Of a stretch of DNA of 13,376 nt, positions 1 to 7,624 are shown one piece after another; the first letter of the stretch is position 1, and each line of letters starts with the position of its first letter. The notes under the pieces were generated by a model. The model saw only the letters and a program-made list of their open reading frames with translations. It had not been told where the DNA came from and did not search any database. Source of the stretch: Polynucleobacter meluiroseus (lineage in GTDB: Bacteria; Verrucomicrobiota; Verrucomicrobiia; Opitutales; UBA953). The stretch is taken from positions 1 through 13,376 of the forward strand of contig CALPIW020000017.1 of assembly GCA_943323725.2 (NCBI GenBank). The letters are read 5' to 3'. The translations under genes were made by a program, and so were the position numbers.

Positions 1-1567
1 AGAGGTTCAGCAGGTCTTCATGATGCGCACCGTAGCTGAGATGCAGGACGTCCAACGCGTCGAGGAGCGTCCGCCCGCGGGAGCGGAGGAGCGCGGCGAA
101 TTCACAGAGCATGACCACCGTCGCGTTGGCGTCCTTGTCGCGGACCGCGTCATCGGCGAGGTAACCGTAGCTCTCTTCGGCGCCGAGCAGGAAGAGGGTC
201 GAGTGACGCAGCGCGAGCGGGGCGCGGCGACGCAAGGGGAGCGCGGGGGCGTCGGGGCCGGCGCCCTCGACCAGGCAGCGGTGCCAGTTCTCGAGCTTGC
301 GGGCGATCCACTTGAAACCGACCAGCGTCTCGACACAGCGCACGCCGTGGCGGGCGCAGATGGTGGCGACGAGCGGCGTGGTCACGAGCGACTTGACCAC
401 CGCGGCGTTCGGCGAGCCGCCTTCGGGCAGGATGCCGGCGTCCTTGAGGGACGAGATCCGGAACTCGGTCAGCAGGGCGGCGACCTCGTTGCCATTGAGC
501 AGGCGATGGCCGCCGGCAGGCAGCGGGCAAGCCACGCCGACGCGGTCGGAGTCGGGGTCGGTCGCGAGGATGAGGTCGGCGTCGATCTCCGTGGCGAGCT
601 TCAGCGCGAGGGCGAAGGTGCTGGCGTTCTCCGGATTCGGGGAGGCGACGGTCGGGAAGCGGCCGTCGTGCTCGCGCTGCTCCTCGACCAGATGCGGGTC
701 GATGCCGACGCGGCGCAGGGCGGGCACGACCATGACGTCGCCCGTCCCGTGCACATTGGTGAAGACGACCTTGGGCGTGTGCCGCGCGATGATCTCCGGG
801 TCGAGCACCACGCCGGCGAGGCGGGCGAGGTAGGCGTCCTCGGCCGTGGCCGGGACCGTGAGCACGCGGGCGAGGTCCTTCTCGAGATAAGGCGCGACGT
901 CGGCCGGCCCGAGCTTGCCGACTTCGGCGACGATGGCGGCGTCATGCGGGGGCAACACCTGGCCGCCGTCACCGAGGCAGCACTTGAAGCCATTGTCATG
1001 GGAGGGATTATGGCTGGCCGTGATGACCACGCCGGCGTGGGCGCCGAGGTGACGGACCGTGAAACTCAGCTGCGGGGTCGAGCGGGCGCCGGCGAAGAGG
1101 TAGGCCTCGCCGCCGAGCTCCGTCCAGGCGCCGGCGATCAGTTCGGCGAAGTGACGGGAGAAGTGGCGGACGTCATGGGCGACGACCAGGCGGGCGCCGG
1201 GCTGGGTGGCCGAGACATGCTTCCAGAGGCCGATGACGGCCCGCAGGACATTGACGTCGTTGAGGCAGGCCGAGCCGATCGCGGCGCGCACCGGCAACCC
1301 TTGGGCGTCGAGCTCGTTGGTGGCGGAGACCCGGCCGACCGTCCGACCACGCATCCCCCCGGTGCCGAAAGCGATACCCTTATAGAAACGGTCTTCGAGT
1401 TCGGCCCAGGCCCCGCGGTCGCAGAGGTCCCGGAGGGAGGCCACGGCCTCGGCCGGAAGAGCCCCTGAACGGAGCCAATCCCCGGCGTTGGCGAGGCTGG
1501 CGGCGGAAAGTTGGCCCTTCTGCTGGGCGGCTTGGAGGAGCGAAAGGACGGCGGCGGAGGCGCTCAT
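1..1567 (-). CDS. Phosphoglucomutase/phosphomannomutase, 3' end cut by window edge
   Basis: This is an alpha-D-phosphohexomutase, which interconverts hexose 1-phosphate and 6-phosphate through a phosphoserine enzyme in the cytosol and feeds glycogen and cell-surface sugar synthesis. Reading the minus strand from ATG at 1567 gives 522 codons with no stop. The phosphoserine loop TASHNPSHDNGFK has its active serine at about residue 185. The metal-binding loop DPDSDR is at 337-342, and the sugar-binding loop EESYGY is at 464-469. FGTGGMRG near the N-terminus is the usual first-domain motif of long PGM2-like enzymes of roughly 550-600 residues, so only a short C-terminal phosphate-binding part should be missing. 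GGGGGAAAC just before the ATG is a possible ribosome site. The gene is divergent from the membrane protein at 1666. Family is certain; glucose versus mannose preference cannot be told. Confidence 0.93.
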   Translation of the reverse strand, partial: MSASAAVLSLLQAAQQKGQLSAASLANAGDWLRSGALPAEAVASLRDLCDRGAWAELEDRFYKGIAFGTGGMRGRTVGRVSATNELDAQGLPVRAAIGSACLNDVNVLRAVIGLWKHVSATQPGARLVVAHDVRHFSRHFAELIAGAWTELGGEAYLFAGARSTPQLSFTVRHLGAHAGVVITASHNPSHDNGFKCCLGDGGQVLPPHDAAIVAEVGKLGPADVAPYLEKDLARVLTVPATAEDAYLARLAGVVLDPEIIARHTPKVVFTNVHGTGDVMVVPALRRVGIDPHLVEEQREHDGRFPTVASPNPENASTFALALKLATEIDADLILATDPDSDRVGVACPLPAGGHRLLNGNEVAALLTEFRISSLKDAGILPEGGSPNAAVVKSLVTTPLVATICARHGVRCVETLVGFKWIARKLENWHRCLVEGAGPDAPALPLRRRAPLALRHSTLFLLGAEESYGYLADDAVRDKDANATVVMLCEFAALLRSRGRTLLDALDVLHLSYGAHHEDLLNL

Positions 1568-1665
1568 GTTTCCCCCATACTTACCCGCCCGGGGGCGGGG
1601 ACAAGCCCGTAGGCGGGGGAGGCGGGGGTTGACACAAACGGTCCTTTCCCAAGGGTTGACCCCCC
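1568..1665. promoter_or_regulatory. Divergent intergenic spacer with repeated GGGTTGAC
   Basis: These 98 bases must carry start signals for both the minus-strand mutase and the plus-strand membrane protein. GGGTTGAC occurs twice in the same orientation, at 1626-1633 and 1653-1660. The first copy is followed by ACA-like sequence and gives a perfect TTGACA (1629-1634), but no TATAAT-like hexamer lies 16-18 bases further on. For the mutase, the minus strand shows TTGTCC, 15 bases, then TAAGTA close to the ATG, a weak possibility. A GC-rich inverted repeat (CCCGCC/GGCGGG) lies around 1585-1600. The promoters are inferred from position more than from consensus. Confidence 0.35.
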
Positions 1666-2388
1666 ATGCCCGAAGACCGTTCCAGCAAGCAGCCCCCGGC
1701 CGGCGATGACCGCAACCTCGTGGTCGTCGACGAGGATTTCGTCAATGCGGACGCCGAAGACCGTCTCTGGCTCTTCTGGGAGCGCAACCAGGGCGTGATC
1801 GTCAAGGCCACCGTCGCCGTCGTGGTCGGCATCCTCGGTTACCTCGCCTTTTTCTTCTGGAACGAAAGCCAGCGCGAAGCCCTCGGCGAAGAATTCACCG
1901 CCTGCCAGGACGAAGCCGCCCGCCGGGCCTTCGCGGGTCGCCATGCCGGCGAACCCCTGGCCGCCGTCGCCCTGACCGACGTCGCCGACGATCTCAAGCG
2001 CGCCGGCAAGTTCGCCGACGCCGCCAAGGCCTACGACGAAGCCCGTCGCCTGGCCGGCCTCGCCGGCAACACCCCGGCGGTCGCCGCCCTCGCCGCCCGT
2101 GCCCGCCTTTACGCCGCCCTGTGCCGCCTGGAAACCGGTGACGCCGGCGCGACCAAGGCCCTCGCCGAGGTCGCCGATGACGTCTCCGCCGCCGAGACCC
2201 TGCGCGGTTTCGCCATGCTCACCTTGGCCAATGTCGCCGTCGCCAAGGGCGACACCGCCGAAGCCACCAAGTGGCTCAACGCGATGGACAAGAAACTCCG
2301 CGCGAACCACGTCTGGAAAGCCGACAAGGAGATGCTGGTCCGCTCCGAACCTTCGTTGATCGCTCCCGTCGCCCCGGCCGGCAAATAA
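1666..2388 (+). CDS. Single-pass membrane protein with TPR-like periplasmic region (YfgM-like layout)
   Basis: The 240-residue product has an acidic cytosolic N-terminus (about 1-42), one hydrophobic helix at about 43-65 (VIVKATVAVVVGILGYLAFF), and an alanine-rich helical remainder. Segments such as LKRAGKFADAAKAYDEARRL (about 110-129) and the stretch around 170-215 look like tetratricopeptide helix pairs. This order matches YfgM/AncB-type proteins (about 206 residues in E. coli), which assist periplasmic folding near the Sec translocon; that match is by architecture only. The ATG at 1666 has a weak AAGGG 10 bases upstream. It stands alone, 135 bases before the ABC genes on the same strand. 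It could instead be a lineage-specific TPR protein. Confidence 0.75.
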   Translation: MPEDRSSKQPPAGDDRNLVVVDEDFVNADAEDRLWLFWERNQGVIVKATVAVVVGILGYLAFFFWNESQREALGEEFTACQDEAARRAFAGRHAGEPLAAVALTDVADDLKRAGKFADAAKAYDEARRLAGLAGNTPAVAALAARARLYAALCRLETGDAGATKALAEVADDVSAAETLRGFAMLTLANVAVAKGDTAEATKWLNAMDKKLRANHVWKADKEMLVRSEPSLIAPVAPAGK

Positions 2389-2523
2389 GGCGCCGACCCG
2401 GCGGTCTGCCGCCACGGCCGAGCCCCTATTAACCTTGCCAATAAAGGTCGTTGGGCGTGTCTTCTTGACACCCGTCGGCGCGGAGCCGACGCGGCCGTCA
2501 CCCTTCCCTCCGGAGCCCAACCC
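2389..2523. promoter_or_regulatory. Hairpin-rich spacer before the gldA-like operon
   Basis: This 135-base spacer carries several inverted repeats: GGCGG-TCTG-CCGCC (2400-2413), GTGTC-TTCTT-GACAC (2457-2471) and CGTCGGC-GCGGA-GCCGACG (2473-2491). The first could end transcription of the upstream gene, although no T-run follows any of them. TTGACA (2465-2470) is a perfect -35 hexamer but lies inside the second hairpin and has no -10 partner. CGGAG at 2511-2515 is a good ribosome site, 8 bases before the gldA-like ATG. An operon promoter is expected here but cannot be placed. Confidence 0.4.
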
Positions 2524-3510
2524 ATGAACGAAGCCGCGCCTCTGCCGGAAGCCGCCGTCGTGGCGGAAAGGCTGACCAAGCGCTATGGCTCCCTGACCGC
2601 GGTCGAGGACCTGAGTTTCTCCGTGGCGCCGGGCGAGATCGTCGGCTTCCTCGGCCCGAACGGCGCCGGCAAGTCGACCACCATGCGCATCCTGGCCGGC
2701 ACGATGTCCGGCACCTCGGGCCGCGCGTCCATCTGGGGCGTCTCCGTCGCGCTCGATCCCGCCGGCGCGAAGCGTCACCTCGCTTACATGCCGGAGAACA
2801 ATCCCCTGCCGGAGGACCTCCGCGTGGAGGAATACCTCACCCTGCGCGCGCGCCTCAAGGACGTCGCGCCGGACCGGGTCGCCGAACGCGTCCGCCGCGT
2901 GATGGAAGACTGCGACCTGACGCGCCGCGCGTCGGGCCGGCTCATCGGCCAGCTCTCGAAAGGTTTCCGCCAGCGCGTCGGCATCGCGGACGCCCTCCTC
3001 GCGGAGCCGCGTGTCGTCATCCTGGACGAACCCACCATCGGGCTCGACCCGCACCAGATCCTCGGCATCCGCGAACTGATCCGCTCGCTCCGCGGCAAGA
3101 TGGCCGTGCTCATCTCGAGCCACATCCTGCACGAGGTCGAACAGGTCTGCGACAAGGTCGTCATCATCAACCGCGGCCGGCTGGTGGCCCAAGGACGCAC
3201 CGAAGACCTGCGCCGCGAACTGCTGCCGGAGGTCGCGTTCACCGTCGTGACGCGCGCCGACGAGGCCGCGCTGCTCGCCGCCTGCCGCGCCGCCGAACCC
3301 GCGGCCGCCGTCGTCGCCGCCGCTTCCGCCGACGGCTGGAACACCTTCCGCGTCACCTTGCCCGTCGGCTCGCCCGCGCGCGAGACGCTCGCCGGCGCGC
3401 TCATCGGCGCGGGGCTCGCGCTGCGCGAGATCGCCGAAGAACGGTTCGGACTCGAGGACATCTTCCTCGCCGCCACGCGCCGCGCCCCCGGGGAGGGCCG
3501 CCGCTCCTGA
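2524..3510 (+). CDS. gldA: GldA-like ABC transporter ATP-binding protein
   Basis: This is the cytosolic ATPase of an ABC-2 type exporter. Walker A GPNGAGKST is at residues 44-52, the signature LSKGFRQR at 144-151, Walker B VVILDEPT at 164-171, the D-loop GLDP at 173-176 and the switch histidine at 200. The Q-loop reads YMPENNPLP (88-96), with glutamate where most ABC ATPases have glutamine; this is typical of the GldA/NatA-like branch. At 328 residues it has the usual NBD plus a variable C-terminal extension (about 235-328). Start: ATG with CGGAG 8 bases upstream. Its stop TGA shares a base with the ATG of the permease (TGATG), so the two are probably translationally coupled. The family call is firm; the symbol rests on the neighbouring GldF- and GldG-like genes and does not imply gliding. 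Confidence 0.9.
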   Translation: MNEAAPLPEAAVVAERLTKRYGSLTAVEDLSFSVAPGEIVGFLGPNGAGKSTTMRILAGTMSGTSGRASIWGVSVALDPAGAKRHLAYMPENNPLPEDLRVEEYLTLRARLKDVAPDRVAERVRRVMEDCDLTRRASGRLIGQLSKGFRQRVGIADALLAEPRVVILDEPTIGLDPHQILGIRELIRSLRGKMAVLISSHILHEVEQVCDKVVIINRGRLVAQGRTEDLRRELLPEVAFTVVTRADEAALLAACRAAEPAAAVVAAASADGWNTFRVTLPVGSPARETLAGALIGAGLALREIAEERFGLEDIFLAATRRAPGEGRRS

Positions 3511-4271
3511 TGCGACACTTCCGCACGCTCCTCGCGCACGAACTGCGCAGCGCCGCGCTCTCCTGGAACACCTGGGCGGCCGCCGGACTCTTCCTCGCGC
3601 TGATGGGCGGGATCCATTTCTTCGCGCTCGTCGACGCCGCGCGCGCGCCGGCCCCGCGGTCGCCCGTGGAGGCGACGCTCTGGTTCTTCTGGCTGCCGCT
3701 GCTCTGCGTGCTGCCGTTGCTGACGATGCGCACGTTCGCCGAGGAGCGCCGCTCCGGCACGCTCGCGGCGCTGCTCACCACGCCGGCCAGCCCCGCCGCC
3801 GTGGTCTGGGCGAAGTTCCTCGCGGTCTGGATCGTCTGGGTGCTGTTCTGGCTGGCCTTCGCCGCCTTCCCGTTCCTCGCCGCGCAGCGGCTGGACGGCG
3901 CGAACGCCCGCGCGCTCGGCGAAGCCTCCGCGCTGTGGGGCGGCCTCTGCTTCATCGCGGTGAGCGGCCTCCTGCATGTCGCGATCGGGATCCTCTGCAG
4001 CTGCGTGACGCGTTCCGCGGCGCTGGCGGCGTTGCTCGCCTTCATCAGCCTGCTGGCGCTGACGGCCGCGGGCGGCGCGCTCGAGACCTTGCCGATCGAA
4101 AGCTGGGAATGGCTCGGCTGGCTGCGCGAACCGGCGGCGCACCTGCGGACGTTCGGCCACCTGCAGGATTTCACCGACGGCGTCCTCGACGCGCGTCCGC
4201 TCGTCTTATACGGCACCGGCACCCTGCTCTGCCTCGGCTTGGCCGTGCTCACCGTGGAGGGCCAGGAATGA
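3510..4271 (+). CDS. gldF: GldF-like ABC-2 permease
   Basis: This 253-residue inner-membrane protein should be the permease partner of the preceding ATPase. It has six likely transmembrane helices, at about 20-40, 56-72, 100-124, 141-164, 169-191 and 231-250. Between helices two and three is the cytosolic motif MRTFAEERRSGTLAALLTTP (73-92), the hallmark coupling segment of ABC-2/GldF permeases. The final FTDGVLDARPLVLYGTGTLL pattern is also usual for the family. GGGAGGG lies about 12 bases before the ATG, which overlaps the upstream stop by one base. The following gene starts one base after this stop. The transported substrate cannot be inferred from sequence. Confidence 0.88.
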   Translation: MRHFRTLLAHELRSAALSWNTWAAAGLFLALMGGIHFFALVDAARAPAPRSPVEATLWFFWLPLLCVLPLLTMRTFAEERRSGTLAALLTTPASPAAVVWAKFLAVWIVWVLFWLAFAAFPFLAAQRLDGANARALGEASALWGGLCFIAVSGLLHVAIGILCSCVTRSAALAALLAFISLLALTAAGGALETLPIESWEWLGWLREPAAHLRTFGHLQDFTDGVLDARPLVLYGTGTLLCLGLAVLTVEGQE

Positions 4272-4272
4272 C

Positions 4273-5781
4273 ATGAGCTCCCCGCGCGACGACTTCGGCT
4301 CCGTCCGGCCCATCCGGCGGCTGAACCGCCTCACGCAGGCGTTGCTGGCGATCGCCCTCGCGGTGGCGGTGAACACGCTGGCCTCGCTGCCCGAATTCCG
4401 CGTCCGCCACGACATCTCCGCCGACCGCCGCCACTCGCTCGCCCCGGAATCGGTCGAGACCGTGCGCGCCGCGGGCCGACGCAGCCCTGTGGGTGCCGGC
4501 CGCGCCCGCGGCTGGGTCCGCGCCGTCGTGGTGACGAGCGAGCAGGCCGATGAAGCCCGTTACCTGCGCGCCCGCCTGAACAAGCTCCTCGACGCCTACG
4601 TCGTCGAGACCGGCCGCCAAGGCGGCAGCTGGCTCGCCGTCGAGCAGGCCGGCGACGGACGCAACGCTCCCCTCCTCTCCGAACTCGCCGGCCGCCACGG
4701 CGCGCCGGACGCCACGGTCGTGCTGGTGCTCGCCTGCGGCGGGCGGGCGAAATACCTCAGCTACCGGGACTTCGTGACCAAGGAGGGCGCCTTCCGCGGC
4801 GAAGAAGCGGTGACCTCCGCCCTGATCGAAGTCACCGAAGACAAGCCGGCCGTCTGCTACGTGACCAAGGGGCACGGCGAACTCGGCGTCGAGGATGCCT
4901 CGCCCGTGCGGGGCATGTCGCTCCTCTCGCGTCAGCTCCGCAACCGCAACTTCGAGGTCCGGCCGCTCGACCTGGCCACGGTGAGCGAAGTCCCCCGCGA
5001 CGCCTCGATGGTGTTCATCCCGGGTCCGGTGACGCCTTTCTCCGCCGCGGAAAACGACCGTCTCCGCAAATACCTGCAGGAACGTAACGGCCGGGTGCTC
5101 GTCATGCTCGACCCGGGACGCGACCACGGCCTCGAGCCGGTGCTCTCCGAGTGGGCGATCTTCACCCCCGACGCGGAATTACAGGAGCCGGATCCCGCGC
5201 GGCGCACGACCGACGGAGACGTCGGCCTGCTCCGGCTCGAAGCGAAGGAACACCCGCTCACCAAGCCGCTCCGCGAACAGAACCTCCCGCTGGTCGCCGC
5301 CCGTCTCCGCCCCGCCCGCTTCGACGAAGCCAGCGCGCCGGACAGCACGCTCGGCGTGTGGCAGCTCGTGTTTTCGTCGGACGCCGCCTGGGGCGAGACG
5401 GACCCCGCCCGTCGGCCGCTGCGCTTCGACCCGGAGCGCGACCAGCCCGGCCCGGTCTGCGTCGTCGCCGCGGCGGAACGCGCGACCGGCATCCGGCAAG
5501 GCGTCGGCGGCGCCGGCGGCCGGTTGGTCGTCGTCGGCACCTCCGAGATCGCGGCGAACAGCCGCCTTGACCGCGGCGGCAACCGCGCGTTCCTGACGCA
5601 GGCCGCCGCCTGGCTCAGCGACCGCGAACGCGCCGTCTCGCTGCCCGCCCGGACCGGGGGCGAATATCAGCTGACCGCGACCGCCGCCGACTTCTGGGCC
5701 TTGGCCCTGCGTTTCGCCCTCATTCCGCTCGGCGTGCTCGCAGTCGGGCTTGCGGTTTCCGTGTGGCGTCGCAGGAGTTGA
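4273..5781 (+). CDS. gldG: GldG-like ABC transporter auxiliary protein
   Basis: The 502-residue protein has an N-terminal membrane helix (about 21-40), a large extracytoplasmic domain and a C-terminal helix (about 475-497) followed by WRRRS. This is the layout of GldG/ABC_transp_aux proteins. Family landmarks are the DISADRRHSLAPESVETV segment (47-64), FRGEEAVTSALIEVTEDKP (174-192) followed by VTKGHGE (197-203), and the GPVTPFSAAENDRLRKYL segment leading to VLVMLDP (251-281). Such proteins sit beside GldA/GldF and probably regulate or extend the transporter on the outer face; their biochemistry is poorly known. AGGA (4264-4267) lies 5 bases before the ATG. Only one base separates it from gldF, so they are surely cotranscribed. 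Confidence 0.88.
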   Translation: MSSPRDDFGSVRPIRRLNRLTQALLAIALAVAVNTLASLPEFRVRHDISADRRHSLAPESVETVRAAGRRSPVGAGRARGWVRAVVVTSEQADEARYLRARLNKLLDAYVVETGRQGGSWLAVEQAGDGRNAPLLSELAGRHGAPDATVVLVLACGGRAKYLSYRDFVTKEGAFRGEEAVTSALIEVTEDKPAVCYVTKGHGELGVEDASPVRGMSLLSRQLRNRNFEVRPLDLATVSEVPRDASMVFIPGPVTPFSAAENDRLRKYLQERNGRVLVMLDPGRDHGLEPVLSEWAIFTPDAELQEPDPARRTTDGDVGLLRLEAKEHPLTKPLREQNLPLVAARLRPARFDEASAPDSTLGVWQLVFSSDAAWGETDPARRPLRFDPERDQPGPVCVVAAAERATGIRQGVGGAGGRLVVVGTSEIAANSRLDRGGNRAFLTQAAAWLSDRERAVSLPARTGGEYQLTATAADFWALALRFALIPLGVLAVGLAVSVWRRRS

Positions 5782-5788
5782 CGTGCCC

Positions 5789-7624
5789 ATGCGGATCTCC
5801 CGCACCACCGTCGTCCTCCTGCTCGCCAACCTGATCGCCTTCGGTCTCGTGTGGCGCGCCATGTCCGGGCAGACCACGGCCGCGGTCAGTCAGACCCAGC
5901 TCTTCCCCGCGAACCCGGCGCGCATCGCGCTCGCCGAAGGCCCGGCCCGGGTCCTCTTGGAGAAACGACCCGCCGGCTGGCGCGTACTCGAACCGTTCGA
6001 GTGGCCGGCCAACGTCTGGTCCGTGCAGCGGCTGATCGACGAACTCCGCTTCATCAGTCCGGAAAGCGGCTTCGACGTCGCCGAGGTGACGGCCAACGGC
6101 GCCAGCCTCAAGGACTACGGCCTCGAACCGGCGCGCTGGACCGTGAAGGTCACCGGTGACGCCGGCGCCGCCGTCGAGGTCAAGGTCGGCGTCCAGCCCT
6201 CGACCCGCCGCCACTTCCTGCTCACCGAAGACGGCCGCCGCATCGTGCCGCTGCCGGACGCGATGGCCGCGGCCTTGGGCGCGAGCGCCGAGAGCTACCG
6301 GGTCGACCGCATCTTCGAGATCGCCGACTTCGAGGCCCGCGCGGTCTCGGTGCGGCAGCGCGAGAAGGAAGTCGAGACCGTCACGGCGCTCGTCGCCGAA
6401 GCGCGCCCGCGCGTCGGCCGACGCGTGCAGCTGCCCGAGTGGCGCTTCGAAGCCCCTTACGACGCCCCGGCCGATCCCGACGCCACCGCCCGCGCCGTGG
6501 CCGCGCTCGCCAACCTGCGCGTCGCCAAGTTCGCCGACCTCCCCGAAGAAACGACCGGCCTGGGCGCGCCCGCCCTGCGCCTGGCGCTCGAAGGCAACGC
6601 CCGCCGTCAGATGCTGCTCGTCGGCCGCCCCGCGCCGGGCCAGCCGCAACTCCTCTGCGCGAAACTGGAAGACAACGCCGCCGTCTTCCTCATCGAGGCG
6701 CGCGAGCTGCGGGAATGGATGACTCCGCGCGCGACGCTCGCCGACACGCGGCCCGCCGATTTCGATCCGGCGCTCGTGACGGGCTTCACGGTCTCCGCCG
6801 GCGGACGTAGCATCACGCTGCACCGGCTCGACGGACTCGGCGACGAAGCGCGCTGGGAAATTCCGGTCGCGCCCGGCTCCACGGCCACCAAGCGCCGCGA
6901 AGCCGATGCGCGGCTCGTGGGTCGCTTCCTCGCCGGACTCTCCCAGCTGCGGGCCACCCGCCGCGCGCCCGCCGTCGACGGCGGACTGACCTTGCCCGCC
7001 GTCCGCGAGCCGCGCACCGGCGCGACGGGCCAGACCGTCGAACTCGAATTCGGAGCCGAACGCATCGTGCTCGGCTTCACCGACGACCCCGACAACGGCG
7101 CGGGCACCCGCCTCGTCCACGCCAAAGGTTCGCCGCTGGCGGCGATCTGTGACGTCACGTTCCTCGACGGCGGACACCAGAACGTCGAACCTTCCGCGTG
7201 GCGTCGCCGCACCGTGGCCGCCCTGCCGCAAGGCGCGCGCGTCAGCGGACTGCGCCTCACCGCCCGCGCCGACGGCAAAGTGGTCGGCGAGGCCCGCCTC
7301 GGGCCGGACGGCAACTGGGCCGGCACCGGCCGGCTCGATCCGACCAGCGCGCGCCGGCTTGCCTTGGGGCTCGCCGAAGTCCGCGCGACCGCCTTCCCCG
7401 GACGCGACGTCGGCGCCGGCGGCTGGAGCTATGAACTACGGGTGACGGACCAGGCGGCGACCGGCGCCGGCGCCGCGAGCGAGACGATCCGGACCTACCT
7501 CTGTTCCGCCCCGCTCAACGACCGTTCGCTGCTCCTGCGCGACGAGACGGATGATGACGACTTCATCCTGGAACCGACGCTCGCCGCCCTCCTTGCTCCG
7601 CTGCTGACCGAAGCCGGGAGATGA
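5789..7624 (+). CDS. DUF4340 domain-containing protein
   Basis: From ATG 5789 the product has 611 residues: a membrane helix at about 7-23, then an entirely extracytoplasmic region. GWRVLEPFEWPAN (64-76), the following LIDELRFI and KDYGLEPARWTV (109-119, ending near a VKVG strand) match the DUF4340 pattern, a common companion of GldG-like genes. Similar W-x-P-x-L blocks recur at about 218-268, 356-421 and 510-551, so the protein looks like degenerate tandem repeats. AGGAG (5773-5777) is 11 bases from this ATG but only 5 from GTG 5783, so a start two residues earlier is possible. An in-frame TTG at 5750 would overlap gldG and add a non-membrane peptide, so it is unlikely. Its stop overlaps the next start (ATGA). 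The molecular role is unknown. Confidence 0.85.
   Translation: MRISRTTVVLLLANLIAFGLVWRAMSGQTTAAVSQTQLFPANPARIALAEGPARVLLEKRPAGWRVLEPFEWPANVWSVQRLIDELRFISPESGFDVAEVTANGASLKDYGLEPARWTVKVTGDAGAAVEVKVGVQPSTRRHFLLTEDGRRIVPLPDAMAAALGASAESYRVDRIFEIADFEARAVSVRQREKEVETVTALVAEARPRVGRRVQLPEWRFEAPYDAPADPDATARAVAALANLRVAKFADLPEETTGLGAPALRLALEGNARRQMLLVGRPAPGQPQLLCAKLEDNAAVFLIEARELREWMTPRATLADTRPADFDPALVTGFTVSAGGRSITLHRLDGLGDEARWEIPVAPGSTATKRREADARLVGRFLAGLSQLRATRRAPAVDGGLTLPAVREPRTGATGQTVELEFGAERIVLGFTDDPDNGAGTRLVHAKGSPLAAICDVTFLDGGHQNVEPSAWRRRTVAALPQGARVSGLRLTARADGKVVGEARLGPDGNWAGTGRLDPTSARRLALGLAEVRATAFPGRDVGAGGWSYELRVTDQAATGAGAASETIRTYLCSAPLNDRSLLLRDETDDDDFILEPTLAALLAPLLTEAGR

Noticed and set aside
20..1468. 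482-codon open frame on the plus strand opposite the mutase
   Set aside because: It is antisense to a clear phosphohexomutase with all three active-site loops, and its protein is low-complexity Gly/Asp/Glu/Arg, as expected from GC-rich codon bias.
2465..2470. Perfect TTGACA as a promoter for the gldA-like operon
   Set aside because: No -10-like sequence lies 15-19 bases downstream, and the hexamer is part of a hairpin; kept only as part of the spacer description.
1564..3192. 542-codon open frame on the minus strand
   Set aside because: It runs opposite the TPR-like protein and the ABC ATPase, which have solid motifs; its translation is repetitive Gly/Asp-rich and shows no family pattern.
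5750..5788. Earlier TTG start of the DUF4340 gene
   Set aside because: It overlaps gldG by 32 bases, lacks a ribosome site, and would put 13 extra residues before an otherwise normal N-terminal helix.
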